From Patescibacteria group bacterium (GTDB lineage Bacteria; Patescibacteriota; Microgenomatia; Levybacterales; UBA12049), in contig JAMCYD010000032.1 of the NCBI GenBank assembly GCA_023473785.1, positions 1-6,075 on the forward strand: DNA of 6,075 nucleotides. The letters run 5' to 3'. Every line of letters begins with the position of its first letter. Position 1 is the first letter of the stretch. Below the pieces are notes generated by a model. The model ran no database searches. It saw only the letters and a list, made by a program, of their open reading frames with translations, and was not told the DNA's origin. Both the position numbers and the translations under genes were made by a program. Shown piece by piece: positions 1 to 5,648 of this stretch.

Positions 1-14
1 TATGAGTAGTTTTA

Positions 15-31
15 CCCCGATTAAATCGGGG
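15..31. repeat. Short perfect palindrome, copy 1
   Basis: Two 7-bp arms (CCCCGAT and ATCGGGG) flank a 3-nt spacer. The central 15 bp (16-30) occur again, identically, at 419-433. T-rich and A-rich flanks make it look a little like a bidirectional terminator, but neither strand has a proper T-run right after the stem (TAAAA on the minus strand). It may be a dispersed palindromic repeat or a weak terminator for the tRNA transcript, whose 3' end lies about 150 nt upstream. Confidence 0.55.
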
Positions 32-76
32 CTTAAAAACATTTTCTTCTCTTCACTTTTCAAAGAGCCAAATCAT

Positions 77-137
77 TTATTATTTAGCGTGTAGCGGCCA
101 GAGTCTTTACTGGCAGGCGCTACGCGCCAAATAATAA
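77..137. repeat. Long imperfect inverted repeat (61 bp hairpin)
   Basis: Arms 77-96 and 118-137 are complementary over 20 bp except for one A-C mismatch (86/128) and one G-T wobble (90/124). Inside them 97-101 (GCCAG) pairs with 110-114 (CTGGC), leaving an 8-nt loop and a 3-nt bulge at 115-117. The outer parts of the arms are A/T (TTATTATTT and AAATAATAA) and the inner parts are G/C. This symmetric layout resembles a bidirectional terminator or a REP-like mobile palindrome. It lies 41 nt past the 3' end of the tRNA gene, so it may end or protect that transcript. No coding potential is evident. Confidence 0.6.
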
Positions 138-147
138 CTTTGCCTTG

Positions 148-173
148 TCCTCCGAAACTCGCAGAGCGAAGGA
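148..173 (-). other. Hairpin immediately downstream of tRNA-Ala
   Basis: On the minus strand TCCTTCG pairs with CGGAGGA (7 pairs including one G-U), with a further 3-bp inner stem (CTC/GAG). It begins 4 nt after the last tRNA base. It has no T-run after it, so it is more likely a processing or stability element, or part of a repeat, than a classical intrinsic terminator. Confidence 0.4.
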
Positions 174-177
174 TGGG

Positions 178-250
178 TGGACCGTGGCGGACTCGAACCG
201 CCTACCTCTTCATTGCAAATGAAGTGTTCTACCAGCTGAACTAACGGCCC
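178..250 (-). tRNA. tRNA-Ala (anticodon UGC)
   Basis: The minus strand folds into a complete 73-nt cloverleaf. The acceptor arms are GGGCCGT and ACGGTCC, the D stem is GTTC/GAAC, the anticodon stem CTTCA/TGAAG carries the loop TTTGCAA (anticodon TGC), the variable loop is 5 nt, and the T stem GGCGG/CCGCC carries the loop TTCGAGT. The third acceptor pair is G-U, the classic identity signal for alanyl-tRNA synthetase, which confirms the assignment. The discriminator base is A. The next bases are CCC, so the CCA tail is not encoded and must be added by a tRNA nucleotidyltransferase. There is no intron. Transcription may come from the candidate promoter at 450-478, which would give a leader of about 190 nt unless the hairpin at 362-373 stops it. 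Confidence 0.97.
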
Positions 251-351
251 GCTTTCCAGCGAGGCTCGCCAATTTGGCGGCCCGTTCACTCGAGAACCCA
301 CTTGGTCCTGGTTATTAAAAATTTTATTGTGAGAGAGAAAAGACTACGAAG

Positions 352-373
352 ACAACAAAAGCCCCAAACGGGG
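352..373 (-). terminator. Possible weak intrinsic terminator
   Basis: On the minus strand CCCC-GTTT-GGGG is followed by C and then TTTTGTTGT. The stem is only 4 GC pairs, so termination would be partial at best. With the promoter at 450-478 it would define a transcript of about 90 nt ahead of tRNA-Ala. Confidence 0.3.
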
Positions 374-418
374 AGTAAAAATATTTTTGTTTGCTATCAT
401 AAATAATCTCTTGCCTCT

Positions 419-433
419 CCCGATTAAATCGGG
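419..433. repeat. Short perfect palindrome, copy 2
   Basis: The arms CCCGAT and ATCGGG with the spacer TAA are identical over all 15 bp to 16-30. This copy lies just downstream of the candidate promoter at 450-478, so it would fold as a hairpin about 10 nt from the 5' end of that transcript. Confidence 0.55.
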
Positions 434-449
434 ATTGTTCACGATCTTC

Positions 450-478
450 ATCTTAACATAGGAAAATAAAGCTGTCAA
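450..478 (-). promoter_or_regulatory. Candidate sigma70 promoter for leader/tRNA-Ala
   Basis: On the minus strand a perfect -35 box TTGACA (473-478) is followed after 17 nt by TAAGAT (450-455), preceded by TGT, which acts as an extended -10. The expected start is near 443. It sits directly after the stop of the frameshifted gene at 483-969 and points toward tRNA-Ala. Confidence 0.6.
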
Positions 479-633
479 TAGCTCAAATGCGAGGCATCTG
501 AGGACCAAGCTGAATTATATTATTGTAGTAATGAATTTCTAATCTATTTCTCTTTGCGACCCTGTGCTCAAGAATTGCCCCCTTTGATCGTTCCCAACCC
601 GGAGTCATAAAAATATCCGTCAAATGGCCCGAT

Positions 634-969
634 CTAATAACCCCCCCCCCAGAACCATGCAAACTTTTTCTCTCTCTCATTATGTTCCATGTCCTTTTCT
701 TTAATTCTTAGATAAATGTCATCTGAAAAAATATCAACAGCTGAGAAGAGAGGAAAATTGTTGATTTCCTCTAGTACCTTTGTATATTTCATTAACTTTT
801 TCCTATTGTATTCAATTTTATCTAGTCCATCTGAGGTAATAATTCCTGAAACATATCCAATCTTTTCGTATTGTTTTCTAATATCGGCGAAGAATTTTAT
901 TATCTCTTCGTAAATCTGTTCCAAGGAAGTTGAGTTAACTAGCAAGTTTTTAAAAGAGTGCCTAATCAT
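634..969 (-). CDS. Truncated N-terminal half of the frameshifted gene, as sequenced
   Basis: As given, the reading frame from ATG at 969 encodes 111 residues and stops at TAG just past the G10 run, ending in FWGGGY. It is mostly helical and charged, with the segment FPLFSAVDIF near residues 73-82. It lacks the PGWE...GA..EH part that would carry the likely active site, so the truncated product is probably not an enzyme. The ATG is the only usual start codon after the trxB stop in this frame. A purine stretch (AGGGAAAAG) lies about 15 nt upstream, too far to be a good Shine-Dalgarno site. Confidence 0.5.
   Translation of the reverse strand: MIRHSFKNLLVNSTSLEQIYEEIIKFFADIRKQYEKIGYVSGIITSDGLDKIEYNRKKLMKYTKVLEEINNFPLFSAVDIFSDDIYLRIKEKDMEHNEREKKFAWFWGGGY
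641..650 (-). repeat. Homopolymeric G10 tract at the frame break
   Basis: Ten C on the plus strand (ten G in the coding strand) lie exactly where the two halves of the gene change frame. Tracts of 9 or 12 G would restore one continuous frame, while 10 gives early termination. Such tracts are typical sites of slipped-strand mutation, polymerase slippage and sequencing error. Confidence 0.9.
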
Positions 970-1011
970 GCTTAATTTATACTGCTTTTCCCTATAAATT
1001 GCAATAACAAA

Positions 1012-1932
1012 TTACTCCTGGCCCCTTAGCCAGTGGTCGGCTTCCAAAGCGGCGGCGCAGCCGTATCCTGCGGCGGTAATTGCTTGCCTATAATGACTAT
1101 CATGCACATCACCTGCGACGAAAACTCCATCAATGTTGGTCTTTGTGTGATCACGGACTTTAATGTAGCCTTTTTCATCCAGCTCTATGCCTTGGAAGAC
1201 TTTTGTGTTGGGGACATGGCCAATTGCCACAAAAACTCCGTCGATATCCATTTTTGAAACCTTATTGGTTTTATTATTTTTGACTTCTGCTCCGATAACT
1301 TTTTCCTCTCCCAAAATTTTTGTAATTTCGGCATTGAGTAAAAATTTTATTTTGGGATTCTTCTTGGCTCTGTCCTGCATTATCTGGCTTGCCCGGAAAC
1401 TATCTTTCCTGTGAACCATAGTAACTGAGCTGGCAAAATCTGCAAGAACTATTGCCTCCTCCATGGCAGAATCTCCGCCCCCAACCACAATTACGTTTTT
1501 CCCTTTGAAAAAGAATGCATCGCAGGGAGCACAGGAAGAGACACCTTTGCCGATTTTTTCTTGCTCTCCCGGGACACCGAGCCATTTTGTATCTGCTCCT
1601 GTTGCGATAATTACAGACTTCCCTTCGTAAGTCTTGTCCCCTGCGGTTATCTTAAAGAGTCCGCCAGCTGGTGGATCAAAATCACCCGAAGCAAAATCGG
1701 AATCTATGAATTCTGTTCCGAACCTCTCCGCCTGTTTTTTCATTGCCATCATAAGATCCGGCCCCTGAATTCCCTCTGGAAATCCGGGATAATTTTCAAC
1801 CAGAGTCGTAAGCATCAGCTGCCCACCCCATTTATTGCCTGCGACAACAAGTGTTTTAAGATTTGCTCGGGTTGTATAGATTGCGGCAGTTAACCCCGCA
1901 GGTCCTGAACCGATAATGATGACATCGTACAT
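1012..1932 (-). CDS. trxB: Thioredoxin reductase (NADPH)
   Basis: This flavoprotein takes electrons from NADPH through FAD and a redox disulfide to reduce thioredoxin in the cytoplasm. The 306 residues match the usual low-molecular-weight TrxB length. An N-terminal FAD-binding GSGPAG is at 8-13, NYPGFP at 47-52, and the redox CxxC at 134-137 within SSCAPCDAF. The NAD(P)-binding GGGDSAMEEA is at 151-160, HRKDSFR at 174-180 fits 2'-phosphate (NADPH) recognition, and FVAGDV at 271-276 is the second FAD contact. The active site is CAPC rather than the common CATC. The ATG at 1932 begins directly with the Rossmann strand, so the start is secure, though no good Shine-Dalgarno site precedes it. It follows trxA by 57 nt with no clear terminator or promoter between, so cotranscription is likely. 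Confidence 0.97.
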   Translation of the reverse strand: MYDVIIIGSGPAGLTAAIYTTRANLKTLVVAGNKWGGQLMLTTLVENYPGFPEGIQGPDLMMAMKKQAERFGTEFIDSDFASGDFDPPAGGLFKITAGDKTYEGKSVIIATGADTKWLGVPGEQEKIGKGVSSCAPCDAFFFKGKNVIVVGGGDSAMEEAIVLADFASSVTMVHRKDSFRASQIMQDRAKKNPKIKFLLNAEITKILGEEKVIGAEVKNNKTNKVSKMDIDGVFVAIGHVPNTKVFQGIELDEKGYIKVRDHTKTNIDGVFVAGDVHDSHYRQAITAAGYGCAAALEADHWLRGQE

Positions 1933-1989
1933 AATAAATAAAATTTCTAATTTCTAAACTCTTGGAGGAATTAGGTTAATTAGAATAAT

Positions 1990-2316
1990 TTATGAAGAAA
2001 GAACTTCCTCTATTCCTCTCTTAAAATTTTCTTTTCCCTGGGCACCGACCATTGTTTTAACCGGTTTTCCGTCTTTGAAAAAGATAAGACTTGGAATGCT
2101 CATTACGCCATACCTGGCAGATGTGTCTGGATTATCATCGACATTTAGCTTTCCAACCTTCAGTTTTCCTTCGTATTCTTTGGCTAATTCTTCAACAATC
2201 GGAGAAACGATTCTGCAGGGCGCACACCACGGTGCCCAAAAATCTACCAAAACCGGCAGTTCATTTTTAAGTACTTCCCCTTCAAAACTCTGATCTGTAA
2301 TATTTAAATCTGACAT
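1990..2316 (-). CDS. trxA: Thioredoxin
   Basis: This small cytoplasmic disulfide reductase passes electrons from TrxB to target proteins. At 108 residues it is standard size. The active site is at 30-34 in the segment FWAPWCAPCR, with cysteines 31 and 34. The buried Asp of VDFW is at 25, and the cis-proline loop SIPS has Pro75. The motif is WCAPC instead of the classic WCGPC, which may change the redox potential or partner choice. I place the start at ATG 2316: a GTG two codons upstream (2322) lies inside the ribosome binding site AAAGGAGGT, while the ATG sits 4 nt after that site. It is the first gene of the trxA-trxB unit and has its own candidate promoter just upstream. Confidence 0.96.
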   Translation of the reverse strand: MSDLNITDQSFEGEVLKNELPVLVDFWAPWCAPCRIVSPIVEELAKEYEGKLKVGKLNVDDNPDTSARYGVMSIPSLIFFKDGKPVKTMVGAQGKENFKRGIEEVLSS

Positions 2317-2320
2317 ATTC

Positions 2321-2329
2321 ACCTCCTTT
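2321..2329 (-). promoter_or_regulatory. Strong ribosome binding site of trxA
   Basis: AAAGGAGGT on the minus strand ends 4 nt before the ATG at 2314-2316. It rules out the GTG at 2320-2322, which overlaps it. It is the best Shine-Dalgarno sequence in the window. Confidence 0.85.
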
Positions 2330-2332
2330 GTT

Positions 2333-2362
2333 AAAATAGCAAAACTTTACTCAATCTGTCAA
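2333..2362 (-). promoter_or_regulatory. Candidate sigma70 promoter for trxA-trxB
   Basis: A perfect -35 TTGACA (2357-2362) is followed after 18 nt by TATTTT (2333-2338, 4 of 6 matches to TATAAT). The expected transcription start near 2326-2327 falls at the edge of the ribosome binding site, giving a very short leader of about 10-13 nt. That is possible but tight, so another start or partial readthrough from the copper ATPase gene remains open. Confidence 0.45.
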
Positions 2363-2395
2363 TCACTTAATTTAATATATGGGAAATGATTTGGC

Positions 2396-4648
2396 TTATA
2401 ACTTGGTTTTACGCAGCAAAAGCGCATTAAACACTACGATTATCGAAGACAAGCTCATCAGAAGCGCTGCCCATTCAGGAGCAAGAAGGATGTTAAACGA
2501 TGGATACAAAACTCCTGCTGCGATAGGAATAGCAAAGACGTTGTATCCTGTTGCCCAAACGAGATTTTGAACCATCTTGGCATTGGTCTTCCGGCTTAAG
2601 GATATTGCCTTCACGACATCCATTGGGTCGTTTTTCATCAACACGATATCTGCCGACTCAACTGCCACATCTGTTCCTGCTCCAATAGCTATACCGACAT
2701 GTGCTTGGGTAAGAGATGGCGCATCATTGACTCCATCTCCCACCATGGCCACAATATTTCCCTCATTTTGCAGCTGTTTAACCTTATTAACCTTATCCTC
2801 TGGCAATACTTGAGCAAAAACAGTATCTATATCAAGCTGTTTTCCTACCTCAATAGCCACATCTTGAGTATCTCCCGTAAGCATTGCTGTTTTTACTCCA
2901 ATATCGTGAAGTCTTTTAACAACCTCTTTTGACTCTTCTCTAGCAATGTCTGCCAAAAGAATTATTCCGGCTAGTCTGTTATCTATGGCAACATAAACTG
3001 GGGTACTGGCCTTATTGCCCGTTTTCCAATCATCACTATTCACTTTTATTTTTAACTCTTCTATTAATGTTCTGTTGCCAACAACAATTTTTTTATCATC
3101 AACTTTTCCGGTTGCACCTTTTCCCGGAAAAGATTTAAATTCTTTTACATTTGGAACTTCTATTCTTTTCCTCTTGGCTTCTCTCACAATCCCCTGAGCA
3201 ATAGAGTGCTGCGACTGAATTTCAACTGCCGCGGCAAGTTTTAGTAACTCAGCTTTATTCCTAATGCCTGGTTCCTTACTTAAAATAATGTCAGTTATTC
3301 CAAATTCCCCCTTGGTTAACGTGCCTGTTTTATCAAACACTACATAGCTAATCTTTCTGGCAATTTCCAAGCCCTTCATCTCTTTTATTAAAATGCCGTT
3401 CTTAGCGCCAAGAGTGGAAGTGATGGTGGTAACCGTAGGGATAGCAAGACCAAGCGCATGAGGACAGGCAACAACGATTGCCGCTACCGCCACAGTCGCT
3501 GCAAAAACAACTCCGTGAGGTAAAATAAAAACCCAAGTAATAAATGAGGCAGCCCCAGCAGTAATAGCTACGAAAAATAAAACGCTGGCTGCTCTGTCTG
3601 CCAGATGTTGAACATTGGGCTTTGAAGACTGAGCTTCTCTGATTAACTTCATAATTTGAGAAATTGCTGTATCCGCCCCAGTTTTGGAAACCTCAACTGT
3701 CAATGATCCATCTTGATTAATGGTACCGCCAATCACTTTATCACCTTTTTTCTTACCAATGGGTCTTGACTCTCCGGTCACCATTGATTCATTAATCGAA
3801 CTTTCACCGTCTATTACTATTCCGTCAACTGGGATTTTCTCTCCCGGCCTGACCAAAACCCTATCCCCTTTGACAAGTTTTTCTGTTTCAATATCTACTA
3901 CATCGTTATCTTTCATAAGATGAGCGGACGGAGGAATAAGTTTGGCCAGCTCTGCCAAAGCACCTGTGGCTCCTCTGACAGCTCTCATCTCCAAATAGTG
4001 GCCTAGCAAAAAAACCGAGATAAGGGTAGATATTTCCCAATAGAGAGATTCCCCCGGAAACAAAAATGTGGCTGCGACGGAAAATGTATATCCAACCGTA
4101 ATGGCTAAAGCTACTAAAGTCATCATTCCAAAACTGCGAGTTGCTATTTCCCCTCTTGCCGCTTTGAAAAAAGGTAAACCTCCAAAAAAGAAAATAAAAG
4201 TTCCCAAAATAAAAATTAGAATATCCCGGCTTAAGAAATTTATAGAAATTCCAAGCCACTTCTGAATATTAGGAGAAAGAAGCATAACGGCAATAACGAT
4301 AGGAAGCGTTACGAAAAAACGTTTTTTAAAATCATCCTCGGCAGATTTATGTTCTTGGTGTCCTGTATGCTTGGTATTGTCTGATCTAACAAGAGGAACT
4401 AAATCCATGCCACATTTAGGACACTTCCCGGGCTCATCTTTTATTACGTCCGGATCCATCGGACAAGTATATAAAACGGCGTGAGAAACTCCACTTTGAC
4501 TTTGATGATTTACTTTTTGTTCCCGCGTACTTTTGTCTTCAATTCTGACAAGATCCATTCCTCCGCATTTCGGACATTTTCCCGGCTTATCCGATTTTAC
4601 ATCTCTATGCATGGGGCACATATAATAGTCTTTTTTGTGATTCTTCAT
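2396..4648 (-). CDS. copB: CopB-like P1B-type copper-exporting ATPase
   Basis: This inner-membrane pump uses ATP to export copper or silver. It is 750 residues long. Two Cys-rich heavy-metal-binding modules (C11PM...C25PKC28 and C62PM...C76PKC79GMDLVP) precede a short His-bearing linker (H94, H97, H100). About eight membrane helices follow, roughly at 111-128, 143-161, 174-196, 204-222, 355-376, 378-403, 693-712 and 720-745. The metal-site CPH is at 395-397 in place of CPC; with Y702-N703 and MSLSS at 731-735 this points to the P1B-3 (CopB) group. Actuator TGES is at 291-294, phosphorylated Asp in DKTGT at 439-443, TGD at 591-593 and GDGVND at 637-642. The nucleotide-domain His-Pro is His481-Ser482. 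The ATG lies 5 nt after the kinase stop with no clear Shine-Dalgarno site, suggesting translational coupling. Cu+, Cu2+ or Ag+ preference cannot be decided here. Confidence 0.95.
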   Translation of the reverse strand: MKNHKKDYYMCPMHRDVKSDKPGKCPKCGGMDLVRIEDKSTREQKVNHQSQSGVSHAVLYTCPMDPDVIKDEPGKCPKCGMDLVPLVRSDNTKHTGHQEHKSAEDDFKKRFFVTLPIVIAVMLLSPNIQKWLGISINFLSRDILIFILGTFIFFFGGLPFFKAARGEIATRSFGMMTLVALAITVGYTFSVAATFLFPGESLYWEISTLISVFLLGHYLEMRAVRGATGALAELAKLIPPSAHLMKDNDVVDIETEKLVKGDRVLVRPGEKIPVDGIVIDGESSINESMVTGESRPIGKKKGDKVIGGTINQDGSLTVEVSKTGADTAISQIMKLIREAQSSKPNVQHLADRAASVLFFVAITAGAASFITWVFILPHGVVFAATVAVAAIVVACPHALGLAIPTVTTITSTLGAKNGILIKEMKGLEIARKISYVVFDKTGTLTKGEFGITDIILSKEPGIRNKAELLKLAAAVEIQSQHSIAQGIVREAKRKRIEVPNVKEFKSFPGKGATGKVDDKKIVVGNRTLIEELKIKVNSDDWKTGNKASTPVYVAIDNRLAGIILLADIAREESKEVVKRLHDIGVKTAMLTGDTQDVAIEVGKQLDIDTVFAQVLPEDKVNKVKQLQNEGNIVAMVGDGVNDAPSLTQAHVGIAIGAGTDVAVESADIVLMKNDPMDVVKAISLSRKTNAKMVQNLVWATGYNVFAIPIAAGVLYPSFNILLAPEWAALLMSLSSIIVVFNALLLRKTKL

Positions 4649-4653
4649 TTCTA

Positions 4654-5643
4654 TTAAAGCTTTTCAGCGGGTTTTGTGCTGCTTTCTGCCTCCAGGGATA
4701 GTGAATTTACCTCATTGCTTTCTAAAAACCTCTTGAAGCGCTCTGGATTTTGCGAAATATAGCTCCTGACCTGATCAAGTGTTGGAAGAGCCCTAAGGCC
4801 TCTTTCTTTACTGCCAATACCCATCAGCTTTAAAGCAGGGTAAAAAGTTGCGAAAATACCTGCTTGTCTAAAATCCCCGAAGCGAAAGTAGTGCCAAATG
4901 AACGCTGCCGCGCAAGAATCGCCAGCTCCGGTTGGACTAATTATTTCTTCTTTTTCGAGCTTAAATGCTTTTATCTCAAGCGGTTTTCTGCCTTGGTGAT
5001 AAATGGTTAAACCTTTGTCGCCTCTTGTTAAAACTACGACAGGACAGACTCCTTTAATACGATCAAGATAATCCTCATCCATTTTTTCTCTAAAGGTTAT
5101 ATCTTCATCACTTAGAATAACCATCTCTACTCTTGACAACGCATCAACATCTTTCCAGGGAAGTCGTTTTACCAATCCCTCCTCATCAACACTACGAAAA
5201 TAACCTTGAGGCGCAACAACTAAGTGGCCCGCTCTTGAAAGCGCCGTAAAAAGCTCAACGTTAACTTCGGCAATAACGGGCGCAACCAAAACAACTGATT
5301 TTGAGGGAATCGAGGGAAAGTTAGGTAGATCCGCAAGGTTAATATCATCTTGCCGGTTTGACTCAATTTGCCTTCTATGTCCTGCTTCGTCATAAAAGTT
5401 ACGAAATGCCGTCAAGTGTGATTCAAGTGGAGGAACTATTGTTGGAAGTCGGTGGACTAAAACACCTAAGGCTTCCAACTCCTGAAGGTATGGATGATCC
5501 GGTGGTGCTTCAGTAATTACGTGAGCTTTCATGCCTAAACGAGCGACAGCTACTGCGGCATAGGAGACAGCACCGCCCAAATGGGGTTTCGGCTCAAGAT
5601 CATTGGTTATATGACCAATGGCAAATAATTCTTTTTTCAGCAT
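4654..5643 (-). CDS. PfkB/ribokinase-family carbohydrate kinase
   Basis: This is a cytoplasmic ATP-dependent kinase of the ribokinase fold, probably acting on a sugar or nucleoside; the substrate is not readable from sequence. The 329 residues fit the family. The N-terminal GG motif (HLGGAVSYAAVAVARLG) is at 21-37, a Ser-Asp-Glu-Asp segment at 178-181 stands where an NxxE metal motif is usual, TRGDKGL is at 206-212, and signature 2 is TGAGDSCAAAF at 238-248 with D242 as the catalytic base. The usual Asp before the TGAGD is replaced by Ser-Pro. The last 20 residues or so are a Ser/Glu/Lys-rich tail beyond the fold. The ATG at 5643 gives a normal N-terminal strand. GGGGAGG lies about 18 nt upstream, too far for a standard site unless the leader folds. 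It is first in an operon with the copper ATPase. Confidence 0.93.
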   Translation of the reverse strand: MLKKELFAIGHITNDLEPKPHLGGAVSYAAVAVARLGMKAHVITEAPPDHPYLQELEALGVLVHRLPTIVPPLESHLTAFRNFYDEAGHRRQIESNRQDDINLADLPNFPSIPSKSVVLVAPVIAEVNVELFTALSRAGHLVVAPQGYFRSVDEEGLVKRLPWKDVDALSRVEMVILSDEDITFREKMDEDYLDRIKGVCPVVVLTRGDKGLTIYHQGRKPLEIKAFKLEKEEIISPTGAGDSCAAAFIWHYFRFGDFRQAGIFATFYPALKLMGIGSKERGLRALPTLDQVRSYISQNPERFKRFLESNEVNSLSLEAESSTKPAEKL

Positions 5644-5648
5644 ATTTA

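Larger units (their letters stand above)
251..449 (-). other. Non-coding leader between promoter and tRNA-Ala
   Basis: No convincing protein gene is present. On the minus strand the region holds, in order, palindrome copy 2 (419-433), an 18-codon ORF of doubtful value (344-400), a small GC hairpin with a T-rich tail (352-373), a pyrimidine-rich stretch near 331-340, and a structured segment just before the tRNA. In that segment CGCCA at 267-271 can pair with TGGCG at 275-279. The 7-mer CGGCCCG of the tRNA 5' end (245-251) recurs at 278-284. I do not recognise SRP RNA, 6S RNA, tmRNA or a T-box here. Confidence 0.45.
483..969 (-). pseudogene. Frameshifted nucleoside 2-deoxyribosyltransferase-like gene (full extent)
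   Basis: Two overlapping minus-strand frames make sense only when joined at the G10 run (641-650). The first frame gives the N-terminal half, ending in KFAWFW and glycines. The +1 frame continues with VIRSGHLTDIFMTPGWE, then SKGA, LEH and RVAKRNRLEIHYY, to a TGA at 483. If the run had nine G, one open frame of 161 residues would result. The later motif (aspartate, then a P-G-W-E-x-S-x-G-A-x-x-E-H pattern) resembles DUF4406 and nucleoside 2-deoxyribosyltransferase-like proteins, where the Glu after the small-residue turn is catalytic in true family members. Substrate and role are unknown. The break could be a real lesion, phase variation, slippage or a base-calling error in the homopolymer. 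The 42-nt gap from trxB suggests cotranscription with it. Confidence 0.65.

Noticed and set aside
107..301. 64-residue minus-strand open frame with a GPLVQLVEHF-like peptide
   Set aside because: It is a translation through the tRNA-Ala gene and its flanks; the cloverleaf explains the sequence fully.
344..400. 18-codon minus-strand ORF in the leader
   Set aside because: Only a weak AAGAG precedes it, and a terminator-like hairpin lies inside it; not enough to call a gene.
1..480. CRISPR array or tRNA-linked integration site
   Set aside because: The palindromes are not regularly spaced direct repeats, and no integrase gene or repeated tRNA 3' end is visible.
483..680. Independent 65-residue protein starting at ATG 680
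   Set aside because: Its first residues come from an out-of-frame reading of the GA repeat and G-run; the meaningful part begins after the tract and continues the upstream frame.
716..913. Plus-strand 65-residue open frame
   Set aside because: It is antisense to the frameshifted gene, with no ribosome binding site or family resemblance.
1992..2024. Plus-strand GGAGGA followed by an ATG and 10 codons
   Set aside because: It lies antisense to the end of trxA, the spacing from GGAGGA to the ATG is too long, and the peptide is very short.
4068..4265. Plus-strand Lys-rich 65-residue frame
   Set aside because: It is the complement of the hydrophobic helices of the copper ATPase; the basic composition is a by-product.
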